DNA of 44,623 nt, taken from contig CAMYKU010000026.1 in the NCBI GenBank assembly GCA_947259105.1, positions 1 through 44,623 of the forward strand, in the 5' to 3' direction. Below, one piece after another: positions 1 through 7,623 of this stretch. Source of the DNA: an uncultured Alphaproteobacteria bacterium. GTDB lineage: Bacteria > Pseudomonadota > Alphaproteobacteria > UBA8366 > JADFVY01. The notes below the pieces were generated by a model. The model saw only the letters and a program-made list of their open reading frames with translations, had not been told where the DNA came from and ran no database searches. Every line of letters begins with the position of its first letter. Position 1 is the stretch's first letter. The position numbers and the translations under genes were made by a program.

Positions 1-34
1 GCCCGCGATCCACGCCCTCAACAAAACGCTTCAT
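1..34 (-). CDS. Transposase N-terminus, IS1182-like (cut by window edge)
   Basis: Eleven codons are visible, beginning with ATG at 34 and running off the left edge. They read MKRFVEGVDRG, an opening I associate with DDE transposases of the IS1182 type. A strong ribosome-binding site, GGCGGGAGG, sits at 40-48, five bases before the ATG. Nothing of the catalytic domain is in the window, so completeness cannot be judged. The 35-180 stretch would hold the element end. I see a short hairpin there (CCGCTTTCCG facing CGGAA near 130-155) but no confident terminal repeat. The family call rests on a very short peptide. Confidence 0.6.
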   Translation of the reverse strand, partial: MKRFVEGVDRG

Positions 35-330
35 CAAATCCTCCCGCCAAAGCACGGGAGAATCATAGCATGGCGAGCGTTTTTACACAGCCTGGGTCAG
101 GAAGCGAAGTTCATCGGGCTATTTCTTGATGGCCGCTTTCCGCGAGACAGCGGAACCGGAATTTCTTGTTCACTCGTTTATTGGTCCATGACCTCTCTAC
201 CCCTTGGAAGGCCGGCGGCACAGGGTGCGGATGTGAAATCCGCGCCCCTCCCCCGTGGCCACCCTTCGAGGGGCTCAGGATGAGGATGTAGCGCCGCTCC
301 CCGGGAACCGCGGAGTGCCACGGGGCGCCC

Positions 331-426
331 CCTCACCCTGCCCTCTCCCACGAGGGGAGAGGGTTCTATCGTGCCGCCTTGAAGAAAAAGCCCTCTCCCC
401 TGGCGGGAGAGGGTTGGGTGAGGGGG
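331..426. repeat. Intergenic palindromic repeat, family R1, copy a
   Basis: Two neighbouring GC-rich hairpins (CCCTCTCC...GGAGAGGG twice) are enclosed by an outer pair CCTCACCC / GGGTGAGG. Related units are at 2061-2148 and 28598-28700. This pattern is a common class of dispersed intergenic palindromes in alphaproteobacteria. It lies just downstream of the Sel1 lipoprotein gene, where it could also act as a transcript 3' end. The rest of 35-443 holds no supported gene; a short segment near 264-286 (CCTTCGAGGGGCTCAGGATGAGG) resembles another dispersed repeat. Confidence 0.75.
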
Positions 427-443
427 ATGGCTGCGCCGCTCGC

Positions 444-1970
444 CTACTCCCCCGCCTCGATCCGCCGCCGCCACTCCTCGGTCAGCGCCTCGGCCTCCAG
501 GATCTCCCCGGCGGTCATCTTGGCCATGTAGTACAGGCGCTGGCCCTGCGCGCTGCCGCTGCCGCGCTCGGCGGCGAGGTTGAGGAGGGCCAGCGCCGTC
601 GCCGCATCGCGCGCCACGCCGTCGCCGGCCCAGTACATCATGGCGAGGTTGCTCAGCGCGTCCACGTCGCCCTGCACGGCCGCCTTGCGGAACCAGTGCG
701 CGGCCTCCGCGTAGTCCTGCTTCACGCCCTCGCCGCGGTCGTAGGCGAGCGCCAGGTTGAACTGGGCCGGCATATAGCCCTGGTCCGCCGCCTCGCGATA
801 CCAGCGCACGGCCTCGGCGTCGTCCTGCGGCGCGCCCTCGCCCCTGTCGTAGGAATAGCCCAGCGAGAACTGCGCCTCCGAATCACCCCGCTCGGCCGCC
901 GCGCGATACCAGTTGACGGCCTCCGCGTAATCCTGCGGCACGCCCTCGCCGCGCCGGTACATGTGGCCGATCTCGGTGCGCGCCATGTCGTCGTCCTGCT
1001 CGGCCGCGAGGCGGTACCAGCGCAGCGCCTCGTCATAGTCGCGCCGGACGCCGCGCCCGGTGCGGTACAGGTAGCCGAGGCTGGCCTGCGAGCCGGGGCG
1101 GCCCTGCGCCGCCGCCATGCGGAACCAGCGCGCGGCCTCCCTGCCGCTCTGCCGCACGCCCTCGCCCCGGTAATAGGCGACGCCGAGATTGTGCTGCGCC
1201 TGCGCGCTGCCCTGCGCGGCCGCCTTGCGATACCAGTCGACCGCCGCCTCGTGGTCGGTCGCGACGCCCTGCCCGGCGTCGTAGAGATAGCCGAGGGCGA
1301 TCTGCGCGTCGGCGTGGCCCCGGTCGGCGGCGCGCCGGTACCAGCCGGCCGCCGCCGCCTCGTCCCGGGCGACGCCCTCGCCCTCCTCATGCATGATGGC
1401 GAGGCCGTACGCCGCGTCGGCGTGGCCCTGCGACGCCGCGCGTCTCAGCCAGAACACCTCGGCCGTCTGGTCGGCCGGCACGCCGCGCCCGTGCTTGTAC
1501 AGGAAGGACAGGCTGTATTGCGCGCCGGCATGGTCCTGCCCGGCGGCCAGGAGGTACCAGCGCGCGGCCTCCGCATGGTCCTGCGCGACACCGCGGCCGG
1601 TATCGTACATCCGGCCGACGGCGTACTGGCCCGCTTGGTCGCCCTGCGCCGCCGCCAGACGGGCCCAGCGCAGCGCCTGCGGGTAGTCCTGCGCGCGGCC
1701 GCGGCCGTAATAGTACAGCCGGCTCACATAGACCTGCGCGGCGGCGTCGCCGGACTCGGCCAGCGGCAGGAAGGCGTCGTGGGCGGCCTCCCAGTCGCCC
1801 TTCTCGTAAGCGATCTTCGCCGCCTCCAGCGGCGGCAGGCCGGCCCCGGAAGGCGGCGGCGTCACGGCGGTATCCTGCGCCGGCGGCGCGCTGCCGGCGC
1901 CGGTCTGGCATCCCGCCAGGCCCAGCGCCGCTGCGGCCGCCAGGGCAGCGATCAAGGCTGCGCGGCTCAT
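444..1970 (-). CDS. Sel1-repeat (SLR) lipoprotein
   Basis: A 508-residue protein begins with a lipoprotein signal: a hydrophobic Ala/Leu stretch, then lipobox LAGC with the modified cysteine at about residue 21. The rest is about eleven tandem 36-residue Sel1-like repeats, recognisable by the recurring pattern (A-x-LGxxYxxGxGVxxDxxEAxxWYRxAAxQG). These form an alpha-solenoid used for protein-protein contacts. No enzyme domain is visible. Sel1 lipoproteins often act as envelope adaptors or in cell-surface signalling, but the partner cannot be told here. It is transcribed alone, with palindromic repeats on both sides. A smaller Sel1 protein is encoded at 43770-44396. Confidence 0.9.
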   Translation of the reverse strand: MSRAALIAALAAAAALGLAGCQTGAGSAPPAQDTAVTPPPSGAGLPPLEAAKIAYEKGDWEAAHDAFLPLAESGDAAAQVYVSRLYYYGRGRAQDYPQALRWARLAAAQGDQAGQYAVGRMYDTGRGVAQDHAEAARWYLLAAGQDHAGAQYSLSFLYKHGRGVPADQTAEVFWLRRAASQGHADAAYGLAIMHEEGEGVARDEAAAAGWYRRAADRGHADAQIALGYLYDAGQGVATDHEAAVDWYRKAAAQGSAQAQHNLGVAYYRGEGVRQSGREAARWFRMAAAQGRPGSQASLGYLYRTGRGVRRDYDEALRWYRLAAEQDDDMARTEIGHMYRRGEGVPQDYAEAVNWYRAAAERGDSEAQFSLGYSYDRGEGAPQDDAEAVRWYREAADQGYMPAQFNLALAYDRGEGVKQDYAEAAHWFRKAAVQGDVDALSNLAMMYWAGDGVARDAATALALLNLAAERGSGSAQGQRLYYMAKMTAGEILEAEALTEEWRRRIEAGE

Positions 1971-2060
1971 GGCTCCCCTGTCCTTTTTTCCCCGCCGCGG
2001 AGTATAGCGATTTTGCCGCCCGAAGGCGAGAGCGGGGGCGTCGGGGCGAAGACCGGGTAA

Positions 2061-2148
2061 AAGCCCCTCCCCCGCTTGCGGGGGAGGGCTAATTTATCGC
2101 GGCAAGTCCCCCTCCCCCTTGATGGGGGAGGGTCGGGGAGGGGGTGGA
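2061..2148. repeat. Intergenic palindromic repeat, family R1, copy b
   Basis: Two hairpins, CCCCTCCCCC-GCTT-GCGGGGGAGGG and CCCTCCCCCTTGATGGGGGAGGG, are separated by an AT-containing spacer with AATTTATCGCGG. The second hairpin is nearly identical to the second hairpin of the copy at 28598-28700, including the TTGA loop. It lies between the start of the Sel1 gene and the end of the next minus-strand gene. The 1971-2248 gap contains nothing else except this unit and the hairpin at 2211-2235. Confidence 0.75.
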
Positions 2149-2210
2149 ACACCGGCGGAGCCGGGGATAAGTCTCCGCGCAAAACTCTCCGCGGTGGGGC
2201 CGGCGCGTGG

Positions 2211-2235
2211 GGGCGCGGCCGTCCGGGCCGCGCCC
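2211..2235 (-). terminator. GC-rich hairpin after the secreted protein gene
   Basis: Arms GGGCGCGGCC (2211-2220) and GGCCGCGCCC (2226-2235) are perfect complements with a 5-base loop. The hairpin starts 13 bases beyond the stop codon of the minus-strand gene 2249-3490. There is no U-run, so it is a candidate transcript 3' end or stabiliser rather than a textbook terminator. Confidence 0.5.
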
Positions 2236-2248
2236 CGCACCGTCCCCG

Positions 2249-3490
2249 CTAATTGAGCGGGAAACCGTCCCGCCGGCCGTGCGGCGTATTCAGAATCCGC
2301 GACAGCTCCGCCTCGACCGCGTCGAGCCGGGCCTGGAGCGCGGCCGTGTTGGCGTCGTCGTTGGCCTCGATCGCGGCCGTGTTGGCGTTATCGTTGGCCT
2401 GGACCTGCGCGTGCTGCGCGGCCATCAGCGCCTGCAGCGCGGCGAGCTGATCGGCCACCTCGCCGACCTTCTTGACCGCCTCGGCAGTGCAGGCGTTGGT
2501 CGCGGCCTGCACCCTGCTGTTTTGATCGCGGGCGATCTCGTCGGCCACGATGTAGGCCAGCTCGACCGCCAGCGCGGCGTAATCGAACACGGAGGCGGCG
2601 CTTCGCAGATTGCCGCCGTTTCCGAACACAACGAAGGTCTGGCTGGTGTTGCTGGCCACAATAGAGGCCGTCCCCTTTGCGGCGGCCGTCAGTCCCCGCA
2701 ACACTTTCGCCGCGTTGGTGGCGGCCGGGCCGAAGACCGGGATATTGCATCCATCGTCCGCCGCCGCGGCCCGCAGCGCAATCGGCGCGGCGGACGTTTC
2801 CGCGTTGATGGCGTCGAGGTGTTCGTTCATCTCGATGAGGTCGTCCTCCACCGCGCCGAAGGCCTCCTCCATCTCCTGGCCGGCCTCGTCCATATCGGCC
2901 GCCTCGGTCGTGTCGGCGGCGTTCTCCGGGTCGAAGGCCAGGTCGCATTCCAGACCCGCGAACTTGCTCGCCCCCGGCTTGCCCTTGCCCTTGTTCTTCT
3001 TTTCCGGGTTGCAGGCCTGGAGCTCGCCCATATCGTCCAACTCGACCGCGGCGCACTGCGCGTTCGCGTCGCCCTGCTCGTAGTCGCAGATGCCGTCATC
3101 GTCGAGATCGTCGAACGCCGTCAGCGGCACCAGATGCCCGGCCTTGCGGTTGCCGCGCACCTCGGCCTTGGCGAGTCTCTTGAGCGCCGCCTTGGTGGTC
3201 TGGCCCTTGGCCCGCTGCCCGCGCACCCGCGCGTTGCCCATATGCTTGACCCGTCCCGGCCCGGCCTGGCTGTTCATTGCGGTGCCATCGGCGAATGCCG
3301 AGTCCGCGGTATACTGCATCTGGTCGGCGACGGCGTCGTGCCGGCATTTCACCCGCTCGAAGACATCCGCGGCGCTGCTGCAGTCCGCCTTGGCCGGCGG
3401 CGCGGCGATGGCCGCCGGCGGCGCGCCGGCCATGACGAAAAAGGCGACGGCCAGCGCCGCCGCGATCGAATATCCGGATAGTCTGTACAT
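2249..3490 (-). CDS. Secreted Cys-rich protein with an acidic DxDxDG loop and C-terminal coiled coil (unknown)
   Basis: The 413-residue product is not assigned to a family. The start at 3490 is chosen because it gives a clean Sec signal peptide (hydrophobic residues 7-22, AxA-type cleavage near 28-30) and is preceded by AGGAGAGG. An in-frame ATG at 3688 would add nonsense upstream. Residues 127-141 (DDLDDDGICDYEQGD) look like a calcium-binding loop of the dockerin/thrombospondin-3 style. Around it are many cysteines (37, 49, 135, 146, 160, 182), probably disulfide-bonded in the periplasm. Residues about 160-180 are Lys/Gly-rich. The last about 80 residues hold a duplicated ANDNANTAAIEA / ANDDANTAALQA segment leading into a predicted coiled coil. 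Role unknown; likely exported and structural. Confidence 0.7.
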   Translation of the reverse strand: MYRLSGYSIAAALAVAFFVMAGAPPAAIAAPPAKADCSSAADVFERVKCRHDAVADQMQYTADSAFADGTAMNSQAGPGRVKHMGNARVRGQRAKGQTTKAALKRLAKAEVRGNRKAGHLVPLTAFDDLDDDGICDYEQGDANAQCAAVELDDMGELQACNPEKKNKGKGKPGASKFAGLECDLAFDPENAADTTEAADMDEAGQEMEEAFGAVEDDLIEMNEHLDAINAETSAAPIALRAAAADDGCNIPVFGPAATNAAKVLRGLTAAAKGTASIVASNTSQTFVVFGNGGNLRSAASVFDYAALAVELAYIVADEIARDQNSRVQAATNACTAEAVKKVGEVADQLAALQALMAAQHAQVQANDNANTAAIEANDDANTAALQARLDAVEAELSRILNTPHGRRDGFPLN

Positions 3491-3736
3491 CGTTCCTCTC
3501 CTGTTTTCCCGCCGGCCCGTGGACCGGACACGTTTGTTTGTCAATGCGCCGAACGCCGCCGGCGTAACCCGAACGAAGGTCCTGTCCCGCGGCAATCTGT
3601 CCGTGCGCCACGGTGTGGAGAATCGGGAGTCCGCGCCGGACGGGAGTTCGGCGGGAATGACGGTAGGGTATCCGGAAGTATCGGTCAATCGGCAGTTGCC
3701 GCCGGAAAGGCAGGCCGCAGCGGCGGCTAGTGCAGC

Positions 3737-3777
3737 ATCCGATCGAACTGAACCGTACCGGTGCAGTTCGATCGGAT
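3737..3777. promoter_or_regulatory. Perfect 14-bp inverted repeat upstream of the secreted protein gene
   Basis: ATCCGATCGAACTG (3737-3750) is matched exactly by CAGTTCGATCGGAT (3764-3777) around a 13-base centre (AACCGTACCGGTG) that is itself partly symmetric. It lies about 250 bases upstream of the minus-strand start at 3490, and downstream of the phosphofructokinase stop. It could be an operator, a transcript-end hairpin or a degenerate dispersed repeat. The 3491-3736 stretch contains no supported gene. Confidence 0.45.
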
Positions 3778-3820
3778 ATTGCCCTGGTGTATTTCAGGAT
3801 CGTCCCGCGCCGGCACCGAG

Positions 3821-3927
3821 CGACCTCATACTTCGAGACGCGGCAACGCCGCTCCTCAGCATGAGGCTCCAACGCCCGTGTCCTCATGCTGAGGAGGCGC
3901 GAAGCGCCGTCTCGAAGTATGAGGTCG
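3821..3927. repeat. Intergenic palindromic repeat, family R2, copy a
   Basis: Outer arms of 20 bp, CGACCTCATACTTCGAGACG and its exact complement, enclose inner arms CTCCTCAGCATGAGG / CCTCATGCTGAGGAG. A second copy is at 39938-40044, with the same outer and inner arms and diverged linkers. The sequence just outside one arm (CCGGCACCGAG) is also shared, so the mobile unit is slightly longer than the palindrome. It follows the phosphofructokinase gene on the minus strand, only 40 bases past its stop. Confidence 0.85.
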
Positions 3928-3968
3928 CACCGCCGGCCGGAGCCGAGTCCACACAAGTGGACAATGCC

Positions 3969-5123
3969 CTAATAAAGATACATCGGTTTGCCGCGCACGC
4001 TGCGAATCAGCGGCCGGTAGGCATCCGAATCGTAGAGCTCCCCGACATCCACGCGCTTTTCCCCCTGCACGCAGGTATCGACCGGCACGGTCTCGTACTT
4101 GCCGTCCCGCAGCGCCATCATCAGCCCGGTCTCGCCCGCTTCCAGCGACTGCACGGCCATCGTGCCGAAGGCGGACGCCACCATGCGGTCGAGCGCCACC
4201 GCCGGCCCGGCCCGCATCAGATAGGCGAGCGACTGGTTGACGATGCCCTGCTCCGTCCGCAGCTTCAGGGCTTCGCCGAGGGCCTCTCCGATGCCGCCGA
4301 GCCGCCGATGGCCGTAGGCGTCGGCGACGCCGGACTCGATGACCTCGCCGCCGGCCATGCTGGCGCCCTCGGACACCACGACGATGGCATAGTTCGACGG
4401 GTTGGCGGCCTTGTCGGCCATGACCAGCTCCGCCAGCCTGTCGACGTCGAACGGGACTTCGCTGATCAGCACCCGGTCGGCGCCGGCCAGGTAGCCCGAG
4501 AGCAGCGCGGTCTCGCCGCTGTTGCGGCCAAACAGCTCGATGACGGCAATGCGCTCGTGGCTGCCGGTCGGGGTGCGCAGCGCATCGATGAATTCCACGC
4601 TGCGCGCGACCGCGGTGCCGAAGCCCATGCAGTAGTCGGTGCCGAAAACGTCGTTGTCCATGGTTTTCGGGCAGGCCATGACCTTGATGCCTTCGCGGTG
4701 CAATCGCGCCGCGTAGGACAGCGTATCGTCGCCGCCGATGGCGATAAGGGCGTCGATCTCCAGCTGTTCCAGAACGTCCATCACGTGATCCGTGCAGTCG
4801 ATCCTCGCGCCGGCCTGCGGTTCGTGCTTTTCACGCAGATGGTCCGGCAGGTCCCTGGCCGCAACCGTGCCGGGGTTGGTGCGCGACGTGTGCAGAATGG
4901 TGCCGCCGGTGCGGTCGATACCGCGAACCGTGGTGCCGTCGAGGGCCATCACATGATCGCGAACCGAGCCCTCGTCCCGGGGATCGACATGCAGTGGACC
5001 CGCCCAGCCGCGGCGGAACCCGACCGCCTCCCAGCCGAGCGCCCCGGCGCCGGTCACGATGGCCTTGATGCAGGGGTTGAGACCGGGGACGTCGCCCCCA
5101 CCCGTCAGTACTGCGATGCGCAT
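3969..5123 (-). CDS. 6-phosphofructokinase, probably pyrophosphate-dependent
   Basis: A 384-residue PfkA-family protein, full length. It phosphorylates fructose 6-phosphate in the cytoplasm. The N-terminal nucleotide/PPi loop is [10 protein letters not shown] (residues 7-16). The donor-specificity positions read GGDDT (130-134) and PKTMDND (152-158). In ATP-using enzymes of the E. coli type these are GGDGS and PGTIDND. An Asp and a Lys at these two sites are the known marks of the PPi-using group, so PPi is the inferred donor and the reaction would be reversible. [12 protein letters not shown] is the sugar-phosphate-binding segment. It is the last gene of the minus-strand run beginning with the TRAP genes, 149 bases after the ligase gene. 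Co-transcription is possible but not shown. Confidence 0.88.
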   Translation of the reverse strand: MRIAVLTGGGDVPGLNPCIKAIVTGAGALGWEAVGFRRGWAGPLHVDPRDEGSVRDHVMALDGTTVRGIDRTGGTILHTSRTNPGTVAARDLPDHLREKHEPQAGARIDCTDHVMDVLEQLEIDALIAIGGDDTLSYAARLHREGIKVMACPKTMDNDVFGTDYCMGFGTAVARSVEFIDALRTPTGSHERIAVIELFGRNSGETALLSGYLAGADRVLISEVPFDVDRLAELVMADKAANPSNYAIVVVSEGASMAGGEVIESGVADAYGHRRLGGIGEALGEALKLRTEQGIVNQSLAYLMRAGPAVALDRMVASAFGTMAVQSLEAGETGLMMALRDGKYETVPVDTCVQGEKRVDVGELYDSDAYRPLIRSVRGKPMYLY

Positions 5124-5272
5124 TGTCCGTTCCCGTCGCGGTCAAGTGGTGGATGCCATTCTGCAGGTCCGGGACCGGTCGCCGCCCCGCTACAACTGCC
5201 GGACGCGATCAATCCACAGATTCCCGACATCTGTCAACGGAAGGCCGCCGGTCGGGCGGCCGCAACGCGCTC

Positions 5273-6643
5273 TCACGCTTGTTCGAAACCTCGCTTTACT
5301 TCCCAGTCGGTCACCCTGCGGTCGTATTCCATCTGCTCCCAGCGGCCGGTGTGCAGGTAATGCTCGATCACGTCGTCGCCCATCGCGGCGCGCAGGATCT
5401 CGCTTTCATCGAGGCGCGCCAGCGCGTCGCGCAGGGTCTTGGGGATGTGGCGGGCCGCCTCGCTCTCATAGACGTTGCCGGTCAGCAGGGGCTCGGGCTC
5501 AAGGCGGTTCTCGATGCCATGGAGGCCGGCCGCCAGGATTGCGGCGAAGGCGAGATACGGGTTCACGTCGCCGCCCGGGATGCGGCACTCGACGCGCTGG
5601 CCCGGTCCGCGCCCCAGCACCCGGAAGCCCGAGGTGCGGTTGTCCATCGACCAGGCGATATGGGTCGGCGCGAAACTGCCGGCCTGGAAGCGCTTGTAGG
5701 AGTTGACATAGGGCGCGAGGAAATAGGTCATGTCCTCGGCCGCCGCCAGCAGACCGGCGCAGTAATGGCGGAAGGTGTCGGAAAAGCCGTGCTCGGCGGC
5801 CTCGTCGTGGAACGCGGTCTTGCCGCCCTTGAGGTCCCACAGCGAGGAATGGATGTGGCAGGAATTGCCGGCCAGGCCGTAGTCCCACTTGGCCATGAAG
5901 GTGATCGCCTTGCCCTGCTGCCAGGCGATTTCCTTGGCGCCGTTCTTGTAGATCACGTGGTTGTCGGCCGAAACCAGCGCCTCGGCGTACTTGAAGTTGA
6001 TCTCCTCCTGCCCCGGCCCCCATTCGCCCTTCGAGGTCTCGACCGGGATGCCGGCGCCGTCCATGGCGTTGCGGATCGCGCGGATCAGCCCCTCCTCCTT
6101 GGTGGTCTGCAGGATGTGGTAGTCCTCGATGTAGGTGCCGGCGGTCGCAAGGTCCCGGTAGCCCTTGTCGTGGCAGTCGCGGAACGACTCGTCGAAGACG
6201 TAGAACTCCAGCTCCGAGGCCATGTTGGCGGTAAAGCCCAGGTCGCGGGCCCGGGAGATCTGGCGCTTCAGGATGCTGCGCGGCGCGTGCGGCAAATCGT
6301 TGCCGTCATGGTCCTGGACGTCGCCGACCACCAGCGCCGTGCCCTCGAGCCAGGGGATGCGGCGCAGGGTCGCCATGTCGCATTTCACCGTGAAATCGCC
6401 GTAGCCCTTGTCCCAGGAGGCGGCCTTGTAGCCGGGCACCGGCTCCATGCCGATATCGACCGCCAGCAGGTAGTCGCAGGCGTGCATCTCGTGCATGATC
6501 GAATCGAGGAAGAAATGCCCGGTGACCCGCTTGCCGACGATCCGCCCCTGCATGTCGGGGAAGACCACGAGGATCGTATCGACCTCGCTGTCGGCGACCA
6601 GTTTCCTGAGCTTGTCTTCGGTCAGCATTCCACGTAATGCCAT
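5273..6643 (-). CDS. Glutamine-synthetase-like ATP-dependent ligase (gamma-glutamyl-amine synthetase type)
   Basis: The 456-residue protein has the full GS fold: an N-terminal beta-grasp (VVFPDMQGRIVGKRV), the metal-binding ELEFYVFD (about residues 163-170), the ammonia/substrate region with HIHSSLW, and the ATP/phosphate-binding arginine segments GQRVECRIPGGDVNPYLAFA near 375. It lacks the adenylylation-loop features of assimilatory GlnA. The sequence resembles the PuuA/GlnA3/GlnT branch that joins glutamate to amines such as putrescine, ethanolamine or methylamine. The exact amine cannot be read from sequence. It lies 49 bases after an SDR gene and downstream of a TRAP importer, which suggests it processes an imported amine or acid. 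The start at 6643 has a weak ribosome-binding site; 6628 is an alternative. Confidence 0.8.
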   Translation of the reverse strand: MALRGMLTEDKLRKLVADSEVDTILVVFPDMQGRIVGKRVTGHFFLDSIMHEMHACDYLLAVDIGMEPVPGYKAASWDKGYGDFTVKCDMATLRRIPWLEGTALVVGDVQDHDGNDLPHAPRSILKRQISRARDLGFTANMASELEFYVFDESFRDCHDKGYRDLATAGTYIEDYHILQTTKEEGLIRAIRNAMDGAGIPVETSKGEWGPGQEEINFKYAEALVSADNHVIYKNGAKEIAWQQGKAITFMAKWDYGLAGNSCHIHSSLWDLKGGKTAFHDEAAEHGFSDTFRHYCAGLLAAAEDMTYFLAPYVNSYKRFQAGSFAPTHIAWSMDNRTSGFRVLGRGPGQRVECRIPGGDVNPYLAFAAILAAGLHGIENRLEPEPLLTGNVYESEAARHIPKTLRDALARLDESEILRAAMGDDVIEHYLHTGRWEQMEYDRRVTDWEVKRGFEQA

Positions 6644-6692
6644 GGTTGGATCTCGCTATTGGTTGCTTGAGGTGGCCGGGGCGCCGACGGGA

Positions 6693-7469
6693 TCAGGTCT
6701 GGACCAGCATCCCGTTATCGACGAATAAGGTCTCGCCGTTTACGAAGCTTGCTTCCTTGCTGGCCAGGAAAAGCGCCGCATTGGCGACTTCTTCCGGCTC
6801 GCAAATGCGGCCCTGCAAACGGCAGATGTCTTCCTCGGTCACGTTCACGCCATAGTCCTGCAACTCTTTCAGTTCCCGAATCCCATGGGCCGTCCGGATA
6901 AATCCCGGGCAGACGGCGTTGCACCGGATTCCCTGCTCCCGGTATTCCGTGGCGATTGCCCGGGTAAACATGTGGCATGCCCCCTTGCTGGTGCAGTAGA
7001 GCACCTCCATCGGCGTGCCGGCCACGGCGGATATCGACGATGTATTTACAATGGCGCCGCTGCCATGGTTCAGCATCGAGGGCAGAACGGCGCGGGTCAT
7101 CAGAAACATGGATTTCACGTTGACGTTCATCAGCCAGTCCCATTCGCTCTCGGTCGTCTCGAGAAAGGGTTTTATGATTACCGTCCCGGCGTGGTTGTAA
7201 AGAACGTCGATGTGGTTTTCGAACCGCTCGTTGATAGTATCGACAGCGGCCTCGACCTCGCCGGCGCTGGACACATCGGCCTTGACAAAGAACGCGCGCC
7301 CGCCGGCCTGGCCAATTTTATCCGCAAGTTCCCGGCCGGCATCGACCTGGATATCCACGATCGCAACGTGGGCGCCTTCGCGCGCAAAAACTTCGGAAGC
7401 CGCGCCCCCGGCGCCCGCGGCGCCGCCGGACACGATGGCATTTTGTCCTTCAAGGCGACCTGTTGACAT
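6693..7469 (-). CDS. Short-chain dehydrogenase/reductase (SDR)
   Basis: A 258-residue classical SDR, NAD(P)-dependent and cytoplasmic. The cofactor loop is SGGAAGAGG (about residues 13-21), followed by an acidic residue in AIVDIQVD, which favours NAD over NADP. The usual NNAG after strand 4 is NHAG here. Catalytic Ser lies in NTSSISA, and Tyr/Lys in YCTSK. The start at 7469 is supported by GCAGGAGAGG upstream; an in-frame codon at 7529 would add an unrelated extension. It sits between the TRAP binding-protein gene and the GS-like ligase, all on the minus strand, so a dehydrogenation step on the imported substrate is likely. Substrate unknown. Confidence 0.85.
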   Translation of the reverse strand: MSTGRLEGQNAIVSGGAAGAGGAASEVFAREGAHVAIVDIQVDAGRELADKIGQAGGRAFFVKADVSSAGEVEAAVDTINERFENHIDVLYNHAGTVIIKPFLETTESEWDWLMNVNVKSMFLMTRAVLPSMLNHGSGAIVNTSSISAVAGTPMEVLYCTSKGACHMFTRAIATEYREQGIRCNAVCPGFIRTAHGIRELKELQDYGVNVTEEDICRLQGRICEPEEVANAALFLASKEASFVNGETLFVDNGMLVQT

Positions 7470-7557
7470 CTGGCCTCTCCTGCTTTCGATGATCGAACCT
7501 TTTGAACTCCGGGGCCGTCGCGCCGTCAACGCGATGACCGTATTTCACCCTGGATGC

Positions 7558-7602
7558 GATCCCGGCCGCCCGCTGCGTCGCCGCACCGGGCCGGCCGGGA
7601 TC
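7558..7602 (-). terminator. Hairpin between TRAP binding protein and SDR genes
   Basis: GATCCCGGCC (7558-7567) pairs exactly with GGCCGGGATC (7593-7602), and flanking CCTGG / CCAGG can extend the stem across a small bulge. It stands 21 bases past the stop codon of the binding-protein gene. No T-run follows. A position just after a highly expressed binding-protein gene fits partial termination or protection of the upstream mRNA. Confidence 0.5.
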
Positions 7603-7623
7603 CAGGTCTTGGGTGCCGGACAA

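Noticed and set aside
255..2060. Long plus-strand frame opposite the Sel1 lipoprotein
   Set aside because: It is the antisense of regular Sel1 repeats; the translation is repetitive Arg/Ala/Val text without domain features, and the minus-strand reading has a lipobox and clear repeats.
3821..3927. Possible CRISPR repeat
   Set aside because: A single nested palindrome with no array of regularly spaced units and no cas genes nearby.
3090..5360. 756-codon plus-strand frame opposite the secreted protein and phosphofructokinase genes
   Set aside because: It runs through a palindromic repeat and antisense to two well-supported genes; no plausible start or motif.
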